Below are positions 33,201-39,489 of a stretch of 44,966 bases of DNA, in pieces. Below the pieces are notes generated by a model. The model was not told the origin of the DNA, searched no databases, and saw only the letters and a program-made list of their open reading frames with translations. The stretch's first letter is position 1, and every line of letters starts with the position of its first letter. This stretch comes from Eubacteriales Family XIII. Incertae Sedis bacterium. GTDB lineage: Bacteria > Bacillota > Clostridia > Peptostreptococcales > Anaerovoracaceae. Where the stretch lies: assembly GCA_031272365.1 (NCBI GenBank), contig JAISTX010000048.1, forward strand, positions 1 to 44,966, given 5' to 3'. Both the position numbers and the translations under genes were made by a program.

Positions 33201-35143
33201 ACAGGCTCCTCCGTCTGCTCGTCATAATCCTCGTTGAAGCCCCAAATCGCAGTAGGCAAAACGAGGTCGCCGCCTGCGGGATACGTGGCAATCACTTCCC
33301 AGGTCTCTTCGTCATATTCATAGATATAGTCGTCTTTGTAGCCGGTCGCTTTATACCCGCTCCCGACCCACTCGAAGTTCCAGATATACGAATCCGATGC
33401 AAAAGTTGAAACAACACTGACGGTAATGTCCTCTGTTATTTCAACCCCACTCCACCATGAGGACTCATAGTACCAAGTGCCAAAGTAAATGGCTTCATGT
33501 CCTTTTTCAATCGAGTACGAACGTGGGTCGTTGGTCGAAGTTCCGCCTATTGTCAAATCACAGGTGATACCCCCGTCCCCTTCGGCAATACCAACAGGAT
33601 CAATCCCTATATCGAATACCCCATCGCCAACAATGAGAAACGCATCGCCGCTGAGGGTTTCATTGATTGTAGGATAAACCTCTTCACTGTCCTCCGACAG
33701 CGGTATTTGCGCGTACACGGCATTTCCATCCCAACGGACGCGAGAAACTGTGAGGTCATATGTGATGCCCATGCATGCAGCGGGGCGGTCGAAAGCAACC
33801 GTGTGTACGTCTTCGGTACGCGCCGCCGAGAGGACGAGTTGCTGCAAATCGACCGTGGCGACCTCATTCTTGAGCGGGATGCTGATCGGCAGGAACTTGT
33901 TGTTCACGGTCTCGCCCGCAAGGACAGCGAAGGAAAGGGACTCCACGTCGAAATAGTAGTCATCATAATCATCAGGATAGATGGCGATATCCGCATTCGT
34001 ACCCGGCTCCGTACCGGGCGGCAGGATCACATAGACCGCATCCGCCGTGGCCGTACCAAAAACCACGACCTGACCGTTGATGTATCCCGCATCCGCGCCG
34101 GTGTAGATAAAGCCTGCACTCAGGCCGCCGCCAATATCCCAGGCCCTCGAGTAGCGGATGTCACCGACAAGCGTGACTGCCGTCTTGTCCGGGTCTTCCA
34201 CCGCGTGCCCATTGACCGTACCCTCAAAGCCCTGCTCCCAGCCCGGGCAGTCGTCATACCACTGCGCAAGCTGATCGTCGCCGCCCGCCAGCACAAGGTT
34301 GGCGGTAAGCCTGTCAAAGGCGTACGGCTCTACCGTGGTGACCCATCTCGGGATGTTGATCGTCTGCAGGTTCGGGCAGTTCTGGAACGCCCGCGCCTCT
34401 ATGGTGCCCAATTGCCCATAGCCTGTCGGCAGGGAGACGGATTTCAACGAAGGCATATCATGGAAGTACCCGGTGGTGAGCGTGCCCGGCCCGACGGTGA
34501 CGCCTCCTAACGTGCCTCCCAAGTATCGTGAGATGATCACCGTTTCCAGCTGCGTAGCGCGCGAGAGCGCATCCGGGTCCATGCCGGCGATCGTGTAGCT
34601 TTGCTGCGGGTTGCCGTACCTCACGGTCGACGCGATGGTTACCTGCGTGACTTCGTCATTAAAGCCGATGATATAGCACCGATTGGTATCCAGCCCGGAA
34701 TCCGGAAGCATCTCATAAATGACCCCGTCAACCTCAAACGTCTCGCCCAACGGGTCGGTATCCTCCGGCCCCAGCGGCGCAATCTCCGGCGCGACAGCCT
34801 TCACCGGCCCGGCCGCCGCTGCGTCATCAGCAGGCTCCGGCGTTGCCGCCTCCTCCGCGGGTTCGGACACCGTCGCGCCCTCCCCGGGTTCGACCGCCTC
34901 CGCGTCGCCGGACGGTTCCTCCGGCACGGGCACCACATCTTCCGCAGGCATGTCCGGCGTATCCGCGGGATCCTCTGTCAGAGCTTCGCTGCTCTCCATT
35001 ATTATTATTTCATTCTGAGATTCCGGCGGCGGAGCGCCACCCTCTTCCTCCGCAAATACCTGCGCGGGAATCGTCGCAAAAAAGACGACCGCGCAAAGCG
35101 CAAAGGCAACCAGCCCTCTAACGTACAACAAACGTGCCCACAT
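30284..35143 (-). CDS. Giant secreted LRR / InlB-repeat / cohesin / MBG-repeat / dockerin protein
   Basis: A 1,619-residue exported protein. The order is: signal peptide to about residue 30 (VFA cleavage), an acidic Pro/Glu-rich linker, and a BspA-type leucine-rich block (about 165-310). An unassigned beta-rich region follows, then a second LRR block (about 640-735) and a Listeria-Bacteroides InlB repeat (about 748-818; YDFDGWYTAASGGTKV). Next are a cohesin-like domain (about 830-962), an MBG-type domain (about 980-1058), six repeats of about 82 residues beginning KAPAPQVTW, and a C-terminal type I dockerin (about 1554-1619). Both dockerin Ca loops are complete: DANGNGVADASD and DIDRDGVITAAD. 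The ATG at 35143 has GGAGG 9 nt upstream; an ATG 6 nt earlier is possible. No catalytic domain is seen, suggesting adhesion or assembly. Confidence 0.88.
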   Translation of the reverse strand: MWARLLYVRGLVAFALCAVVFFATIPAQVFAEEEGGAPPPESQNEIIIMESSEALTEDPADTPDMPAEDVVPVPEEPSGDAEAVEPGEGATVSEPAEEAATPEPADDAAAAGPVKAVAPEIAPLGPEDTDPLGETFEVDGVIYEMLPDSGLDTNRCYIIGFNDEVTQVTIASTVRYGNPQQSYTIAGMDPDALSRATQLETVIISRYLGGTLGGVTVGPGTLTTGYFHDMPSLKSVSLPTGYGQLGTIEARAFQNCPNLQTINIPRWVTTVEPYAFDRLTANLVLAGGDDQLAQWYDDCPGWEQGFEGTVNGHAVEDPDKTAVTLVGDIRYSRAWDIGGGLSAGFIYTGADAGYINGQVVVFGTATADAVYVILPPGTEPGTNADIAIYPDDYDDYYFDVESLSFAVLAGETVNNKFLPISIPLKNEVATVDLQQLVLSAARTEDVHTVAFDRPAACMGITYDLTVSRVRWDGNAVYAQIPLSEDSEEVYPTINETLSGDAFLIVGDGVFDIGIDPVGIAEGDGGITCDLTIGGTSTNDPRSYSIEKGHEAIYFGTWYYESSWWSGVEITEDITVSVVSTFASDSYIWNFEWVGSGYKATGYKDDYIYEYDEETWEVIATYPAGGDLVLPTAIWGFNEDYDEQTEEPVYRYYDVTAVGGLTGNPYVTGLTLPSTVTTIDAGAFADCENLAYVEIPASVVNAGAGLISNEYPTELRIATLAQTAGWDDDWFGATADTTATVFFGGEEYYEVRFDANGYGGDETTVAWVKAGAALSTLGSLPAPEDEGYDFDGWYTAASGGTKVSDGDVLTGHTTLYAHWSEKDVAEPEAAVITVGSPEQIYAGDTALVRIPVSISNNVNGFTAFMLSLDYDEELVFAGLDYEGAILSGLNEELAEGGVLSYTSVADITENGLMFTLLFDVSSTPAGTYDVTVGLRDGLKANFSNEAELSDGKGVPVTFVSGQVAVVALASTTLGDLIYALNSPRTYNAEPQAVTVTGKDGIGAVTVWYEGKDGSGTTYAKSQAAPVDAGVYTVTVDVAATGSHQAADGLVLGDLTVAKAPAPQVTWPTASAITYGDAISASTLSGGTAGYGTFAWAASVDTAQVPEAGTYSYGVTFTPDAATLKNYEAIETLTQAVALVVNQAPAPEIAWPAASAITYGDAISASTLSGGTAGYGTFAWAASVDTAQVPEAGTYSYDVTFTPDAATLKNYEAIEPLTQAVSLTVNKAPAPEIAWPTASAITYGNAISASALLGGTEGYGTFAWAASVDTAQVPDAGAHTYDVTFTPDAATLKNYEEIQPLTLAVALKVNKAPAPQVTWPTAADLVFGQTLAESALSGGSTQYGDFAWVNGALKPYVPGGPFAVAFTPNAKTVQNYEPITGTQADVHVTVAKAPAPAFDWPTAAAITYGDPLSGAVLSFAANDYGTFAWDDAAYDADAVPDAGAYAYGVTFTQTDGNYQAVAPATRSVAVTVNKAPAPQITWPTSSGLSVGQTLSQSPLVGGSTEYGSFAWADGTTVMAAAGTFGYPVAFTPNAGTAKNYEAVIPSTKDVDVVVAEVLGDANGNGVADASDAAIALRVAMGIWDVTPALLAALDIDRDGVITAADVVNISRLAAGKNIVIH
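31223..31975 (-). repeat. 252-bp coding tandem repeats, three near-identical copies
   Basis: Three consecutive repeat units within the giant gene are nearly identical at the DNA level with a 252-bp period (for example TATCGCCTCGTAGTTTTTCAG at 31508 and again at 31760). The three neighbouring units (to about 30,480) are diverged. This indicates recent in-frame duplication, and copy number may vary between strains or be collapsed in assemblies. Confidence 0.8.
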
Positions 35144-35202
35144 CTTCATGCTCCTCCACAAGAACCCCACAAACTTGATCGAATCACCCCCGAATAGATA
35201 TG

Positions 35203-35211
35203 ATTGTAGCA
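35203..35211 (-). promoter_or_regulatory. Extended -10 promoter of the dockerin-cohesin operon
   Basis: The minus strand reads TGC-TACAAT. The predicted start near 35196 gives a leader of about 53 nt ending in GGAGGAG. It lies between the toxin-antitoxin-like pair and the giant gene, so the surface pair can be expressed independently. Confidence 0.55.
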
Positions 35212-35265
35212 CAAAATATCAAAAACAACATATTGTTTTCATCCGATATCCAGAATTTGTCGAAA

Positions 35266-35442
35266 CTATTGCTGCAGTGCTTTACCCTTTTTCGCACGAT
35301 TGTCAACTGTGATCGTCGTATTTCCATCGCGCACAGCCTGAAACATGTCCGCCGTCATTTTTTCACACAAAGCATCGTCCAAGACAACTTTCTTGCCGTA
35401 TTTGTCCGTAATCTCTTTTCGTATTTTCACTTTCTTTGTCAT
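35266..35442 (-). CDS. Small antitoxin-like protein downstream of a BrnT-like gene
   Basis: A 58-residue Lys-rich protein, MTKKVKIRKEITDKYGKK..., ending KKGKALQQ. Its ATG overlaps the stop of the toxin-like frame by 4 nt (ATGA) and GGGG lies about 10 nt upstream. Toxin first and antitoxin second with overlap is the arrangement of BrnTA-type type II modules. I do not recognise its family: it shows no clear ribbon-helix-helix signature, so the antitoxin role is inferred from position and size only. It appears intact although its partner is frameshifted. Confidence 0.6.
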   Translation of the reverse strand: MTKKVKIRKEITDKYGKKVVLDDALCEKMTADMFQAVRDGNTTITVDNRAKKGKALQQ

Positions 35443-35721
35443 GTCATTTTCCCCAACTCAAGCAACTTCTCATGCTCTTTTGTCGCTTTCATTGCGTGAA
35501 TAATTGTCTCTTCATCATCACGGAATTCTACCGTTACAGCCTCCAACACACGCGTTTTCGGATCAAATCCCAGATACAACTGTTTTTAAATACGGCTCTG
35601 TTTCTTCTATGCGCACAAGCACTGGATTCTCTATAATATAGACTATGTCTTCAATCGTAATTCCGTCTCTACTAAAATGCTTCATTGCCGATTCTGCTAT
35701 GCTTAATATTTTATCCGCCAT
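35439..35721 (-). pseudogene. Frameshifted BrnT/DUF4258-like toxin gene
   Basis: The ATG at 35719-35721 opens a frame reading MADKILSIAESAMKHFSRDG, then ITIEDIVYIIENPVLVRIEE and TEPYLK. It then runs into ...TVVSGI and a stop at 35563. Shifting by one base at the A5 run (minus strand TTTAAAAACAG) restores a continuous protein: QLYLGFDPKTRVLEAVTVEF, RDDEETIIHAMKATKEHEKL, LELGKMT, ending at 35439 with an ATGA overlap to the next gene. Removing one A gives a 93-residue protein. Its G-x-(S/T)-x-E-D and final IIHAMKATKEHEK recall BrnT-like and DUF4258-like proteins. It has a GGGGGGCGG ribosome binding site and a good promoter. It is either inactivated, a sequencing error, or rescued by slippage at the A run. 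Confidence 0.75.
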
Positions 35722-35757
35722 GTCCGCCCCCCGATATTCTGCGACACTTGCAATCTC

Positions 35758-35766
35758 ATTGTACCA
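35758..35766 (-). promoter_or_regulatory. Extended -10 promoter of the toxin-antitoxin-like pair
   Basis: The minus strand reads TGG-TACAAT, identical to the element before the cytidylyltransferase-aminotransferase fusion. The predicted transcript start is near 35751, about 30 nt before the ATG. Confidence 0.55.
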
Positions 35767-35785
35767 CAAGTCCAAACAAGTGCAC

Positions 35786-36943
35786 TCACAGCTTCGTGCG
35801 GATTTGGGACAGGCGGTCCAGCGCCTCGTGCAGCGTGGCGTCCTCCTTTGCGAAGTGGAGGCGGATGAGGTGGTGGACCGGGTCGCGGAAGAAGCTCGAG
35901 CCGGGCACCGCGCCGACGCCGACGCGCTCGGCCAGGCGCTCGCAGAACACGACGTCGTCCGTGATGCCAAACTCGCTCATGTCGAGCAGGACGTAGTAGG
36001 CGCCCTGCGGCTCGGCGTACGGGATGCCGATGTCCCGCAGCCCGCGCAGGAACAGCTCCTTCTTGTGCGTGTAGGTAGCCAGCAGCTCCTCGTAGTAGGC
36101 GTCCGGGAAGCGCAGCGCGGGGAGGACGGCCTCCTGGAGCGGCGCCGCGGCGCCCACCGTGAGGAAGTCGTGCACGTTGCGCGCGCGCTCTATGATCTCC
36201 GGCGGGGCGATGATGTAGCCGATGCGCCAGCCCGTGATCGAGTACGTCTTGGACAGCGAGCTGCACGACAGCGTCCGCTCGCGCATGCCCGGGAGCGCCG
36301 CGATGTACGTGTGCCGGTGCGGCGCGTAGACGATATGCTCGTAGACCTCGTCCGTGATCACGTACGCGTCGTAGCGGATGGCGAAGTCGGCGATGAGGGA
36401 GAGCTCCTCGCGCGTGAACACCTTGCCCGACGGGTTGCTCGGGTTACAGAGGATGAGCGCCTTGGGCCGCTGGCGGAAGGCCTGCTCGAGGTCGTCCGCG
36501 TCGAAGCGGAAGTCCGGCGGCTTCAGGTGCACGTAGACCGGCTCGGCGCCCGAGAGGATCGTGTCCGCGCCGTAGTTTTCGTAGAAGGGGGAGAAGACCA
36601 CCACCTTGTCGCCGGGATTCACGACCGTGAGCATGGCCGCCATCATCGCCTCCGTGCTCCCGCACGTCACAACGATCTCCGCCTCCGGGTCAATGGGCAT
36701 CCCCATGAAGCGCCGCTGTTTTTCCGCCAGCGCCTCGCGGAAGTTCTGCGCGCCCCACGTGAGTGCGTACTGGTGCGGCCCCTCCGAAGCGACCTCGGCC
36801 AGCCGGTCCGTGATGGCCTGCGGCGGCCGGAAGTCCGGAAACCCCTGGCTGAGGTTCACCGCGCCGTACCGGAGTGAAACGCGCGTCATCCGCCGGATCA
36901 CCGAGTCCGTGAAGCCCGCGCTGCGCTCAGAAAGCCCCTGCAT
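35786..36943 (-). CDS. Class I/II PLP-dependent aminotransferase
   Basis: Cytoplasmic fold-type I aminotransferase of 385 residues. Motifs in order are INLSQGFPDF-like VNLSQGFPDFRPPQAI, QYALTWGAQNFREALAEK, the PLP phosphate region TCGSTEAMMAAML, CNPSNPSGKVF (Asn contacting PLP), ITDEVYEHIVY and the Schiff-base lysine in SSLSKTYSITGWRIGY. C-terminal IRLHFAKEDATL contains the carboxylate-binding Arg. It resembles the MalY/AspC-like and kynurenine/glutamine aminotransferase (YbdL-like) branch; the substrate is not certain. The ATG directly abuts the cotH stop (TGA-ATG) with GGAGGG in the cotH tail, so it is co-translated with a secreted kinase, an odd partnership with no obvious metabolic link. 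Confidence 0.9.
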   Translation of the reverse strand: MQGLSERSAGFTDSVIRRMTRVSLRYGAVNLSQGFPDFRPPQAITDRLAEVASEGPHQYALTWGAQNFREALAEKQRRFMGMPIDPEAEIVVTCGSTEAMMAAMLTVVNPGDKVVVFSPFYENYGADTILSGAEPVYVHLKPPDFRFDADDLEQAFRQRPKALILCNPSNPSGKVFTREELSLIADFAIRYDAYVITDEVYEHIVYAPHRHTYIAALPGMRERTLSCSSLSKTYSITGWRIGYIIAPPEIIERARNVHDFLTVGAAAPLQEAVLPALRFPDAYYEELLATYTHKKELFLRGLRDIGIPYAEPQGAYYVLLDMSEFGITDDVVFCERLAERVGVGAVPGSSFFRDPVHHLIRLHFAKEDATLHEALDRLSQIRTKL

Positions 36944-39406
36944 TCAGCCCTCCGTTCCCTCCGGCTCCCCCGGGCCCTCCGGCTCCTCCGGCCCCGCCCC
37001 GGATGCAGCCTCCGGCCCCGCCGCCGAAACCGCCGCGAGATCCTCCGCCGATACCGCCGCCGCCACCTCGCCCGTCTGCTCGTATTCCTCCAGGATGGCG
37101 GCCACATCCTCCCGCACGATGGCCGCGCGGGCCTCTGCGAAATGCATCATGTCGGCGATGTGGTTCTCCCAGTTCCACTCGGAGCCGATCGCGTCGGGGT
37201 AGCGGACGATCTGCTCGGCGATGACGGGCCGGATCGCCGCCGCCATCTCGTCGATCTGCGGCTGCAGCGCCTCAAACGAGAACGGCCCGGACAGGCACTC
37301 CTCCAGCCGCTGGGCAAAGCGCTCGCGGAACGACGCGTTCGCGAAAAAGCAGGCGATGAGCTTCGTCGCGTCCGGGTTCTGATCGATCGCGTCCACGCCC
37401 GACGCGCCCGTCAGCATATAGCGCAGCGTGTCGTCCGAAAGGAAGGTGGAGTCCATGATCGTATCCATGTCGGCGAGCATGAACCGCCAGCGCCCGTCCG
37501 TATACGGGTTCGCCGGGTCGGGCGCGCCGAGGTAGCGCCACATCCGGTAGTTGTTCGCGGGCCAGTCGCGGTTGCCCGCGCAGACCTGCACGACGAGCAT
37601 GTCGATGAGGTTGTCCGTGTCGACGAGCTCCGAAGCCGTTTCGAAATAACTCTTCCCCGTGTCGGGGTCGATGGCGTCGCCGGCAAAAAGCGACGCCGGG
37701 TGCTCGGTGAAATAACGGTGCATCTTTTCGAACGACGACGACGCGAACACGCCGCCCGCGTCCACCTCGGTGCCATAGCTGTAGGTGCACATCGCGATGA
37801 GCGACTCGTTGAGCCCGTAGCGGTCGCCGAAATAATGCTCGTCGTAGCGCTGGCGGATGTTGTAGATCCCCCAAAACTCGCCGTTGAGGAAGCAGACGCA
37901 CTGGCGCGCCGCCTGCGTCGTGAGGTTCAGATCCTTCGCCGCGCGCTGCAGGAGCGCGTCGTTGATCATGCCGCCGCCCCAGTCGTTGCCCGTGTCGCGC
38001 AGGATGAAGTTTTCGAAATGGTCTATGGCCGCGCCCGATTCGTCGACGGCGGCGCCGGCAAACAGGTCGTATTCGAGCGTGTCCTGCCCCGGCGCGTAGC
38101 GCTCCCGCGCGTAGAGGCGCAGGGATTTCTGCGGGATCGTCCGGCTGTAGCCGCCGTGGATCCGCGCGCCGAGGTCCGTCGAGACGGCCCTTTCGCCGTC
38201 CCCCTCGAAAAACTCGAAATGCACGGGGCGCTCCCACGCCTCGCCGCGCATGTCCGCGTTGACCGCCATGTAGATGCCCGTCTGCTCGTCGAAGAAGTTG
38301 GCGGGGTCCGTCGAGAGCGAGACGACCGGCAGCCCGCCGTAGCGGTCAAAAATATTTGCGTCCACGAGGTAGGTGCGGGTCTCCGGCTCGGACAGCGCCT
38401 CGCCCGACGCGGAAAACACCTGCGCGCGCACCACCGTGCCCTTGAAGACGTTTTCGCGCGGCGGCGGGTAGCCGAGGGCGGCGACCTTCTCCGTCGCGCT
38501 GCCGGCGTTGGGCTCGCCCGTGCGGTCCTCGATCCGGATGCCCCCGCCCGTATAGAGCGCGGAGGCGGGCGTCGGGTCGGACCCGTCCAGCGTGTAGCGG
38601 ATCTCCCCCTCCTCATAGGCGGTGCCGAGCCTCAGGTCGAACGCCTCCGTGTACAGCCCGGCGGGCGCCGAAAACGTCAGCCGCTTCTCCTCCGGCGTCT
38701 CGTCGGGCGCCCACGCGCCGTCCGCGAGCGACCGGGGCCGCACGCGCACCAGGCCGGCGTCCGTCAGCCCCTTCTCCCGGTAGTCGATGACCTCGAAGTC
38801 GGCGGCGTTGTCGTCCGTGTCCTCGAAGGACACGCGCCGCACGGACTTCTGCTTGGAGATGCCCGCCACCACGCCCTGCTCCGCGTAGTCCGTGTCGCCC
38901 GTGCCGAGGAAGTCCACCGTGCCGTCGCCCTCGATCGGGAAGGCCTCGGGGAGCTCCTTGGGCTGGCTCACGAGCGCGAGCTTGTAGCCGTTGTTGCTGA
39001 TGCGCCGGTCCCATTCGAGGTCGAAATCGGCCACCTCGTAGCGCGTAGCCACGCCGTCCTGCGAAAAGCAGCGGACCAAGAACGAATGCGACGGCGGGAT
39101 GCTGCCGCTGAGCAAAAAGACCTTCCAGTCGCTGCCCTCCGCCGTGTACTGCAAAGACCAGCCCTCCAGCGAAACCTCCTCCTGCGTGGGGTTGTAAAGC
39201 TCGATGAAGGAATGCGAGACCGCCGCGCCCGTGTTGTCGCCGCGCCCGTAGACCTGATAAATAATAATGCCGCCATCCGATGAAGACGCCGCCGCCGGCG
39301 CGCGCCCCTCTTCCGTCCCTGCCACCGCTATCCCGGCCCATCCGGCGCAAGCCGTCGCAATGAGCAGCAGGCCGATGAGCAGCGTAATTGTGATTCGTTT
39401 TCCCAT
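36944..39406 (-). CDS. Secreted CotH kinase with lamin-tail and chitobiase-C-like domains
   Basis: An 820-residue exported protein. An N-terminal hydrophobic signal (to about residue 30) is followed by a lamin-tail domain (about 40-155: IIIYQVYGRGDN, HSFIELYNPTQEEVSLEGWS). Next is a chitobiase C-terminal/Fn3-associated-like domain (about 240-335; GEIRYTLDGSDPTPASALYT), then the CotH kinase-like fold (about 360-740). CotH motifs include GARIHGGYSRTIPQKSLRLY, FENFILRDTGNDW, LNGEFWGIYNIRQRYDEHYF and FMLADMDTIMDSTF. CotH proteins of spore coats are atypical protein kinases; here the substrate is unknown. The tail is acidic and Pro/Gly-rich. The ATG at 39404-39406 is preferred over an in-frame GTG at 39412, because GGATGG is spaced 6 nt from it. 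Confidence 0.87.
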   Translation of the reverse strand: MGKRITITLLIGLLLIATACAGWAGIAVAGTEEGRAPAAASSSDGGIIIYQVYGRGDNTGAAVSHSFIELYNPTQEEVSLEGWSLQYTAEGSDWKVFLLSGSIPPSHSFLVRCFSQDGVATRYEVADFDLEWDRRISNNGYKLALVSQPKELPEAFPIEGDGTVDFLGTGDTDYAEQGVVAGISKQKSVRRVSFEDTDDNAADFEVIDYREKGLTDAGLVRVRPRSLADGAWAPDETPEEKRLTFSAPAGLYTEAFDLRLGTAYEEGEIRYTLDGSDPTPASALYTGGGIRIEDRTGEPNAGSATEKVAALGYPPPRENVFKGTVVRAQVFSASGEALSEPETRTYLVDANIFDRYGGLPVVSLSTDPANFFDEQTGIYMAVNADMRGEAWERPVHFEFFEGDGERAVSTDLGARIHGGYSRTIPQKSLRLYARERYAPGQDTLEYDLFAGAAVDESGAAIDHFENFILRDTGNDWGGGMINDALLQRAAKDLNLTTQAARQCVCFLNGEFWGIYNIRQRYDEHYFGDRYGLNESLIAMCTYSYGTEVDAGGVFASSSFEKMHRYFTEHPASLFAGDAIDPDTGKSYFETASELVDTDNLIDMLVVQVCAGNRDWPANNYRMWRYLGAPDPANPYTDGRWRFMLADMDTIMDSTFLSDDTLRYMLTGASGVDAIDQNPDATKLIACFFANASFRERFAQRLEECLSGPFSFEALQPQIDEMAAAIRPVIAEQIVRYPDAIGSEWNWENHIADMMHFAEARAAIVREDVAAILEEYEQTGEVAAAVSAEDLAAVSAAGPEAASGAGPEEPEGPGEPEGTEG

Positions 39407-39419
39407 TTGCACCCATCCA

Positions 39420-39433
39420 TCCCCAATCGGGGA
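39420..39433 (-). promoter_or_regulatory. Small hairpin in the cotH 5' leader
   Basis: TCCCC (39420-39424) and GGGGA (39429-39433) form a perfect 5-bp stem with a 4-nt loop. It lies between the predicted cotH transcript start near 39437 and the start codon, close to the presumed ribosome binding site. Confidence 0.35.
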
Positions 39434-39443
39434 AGTAAATATT

Positions 39444-39452
39444 ATTTTACCA
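39444..39452 (-). promoter_or_regulatory. Extended -10 promoter of cotH
   Basis: The minus strand reads TGG-TAAAAT, giving a leader of about 30 nt. It faces away from the fusion-gene promoter, with 25 bp between the hexamers. Confidence 0.55.
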
Positions 39453-39471
39453 TATGAAATAGTGAAAAAGG

Positions 39472-39480
39472 TGGTACAAT
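39472..39480 (+). promoter_or_regulatory. Extended -10 promoter of the cytidylyltransferase-aminotransferase operon
   Basis: TGG-TACAAT, ending 9 nt before the ATG at 39490. The predicted transcript start is within about 3 nt of the start codon, so the message is nearly leaderless. Confidence 0.6.
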
Positions 39481-39489
39481 AGGGCGGAT

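Noticed and set aside
35595-35615. T-TTA-AAA heptamer in the toxin-like gene as a programmed -1 frameshift
   Set aside because: The restored protein needs a +1 shift (or loss of one A). The -1 frame gives a short unrelated sequence and a stop.
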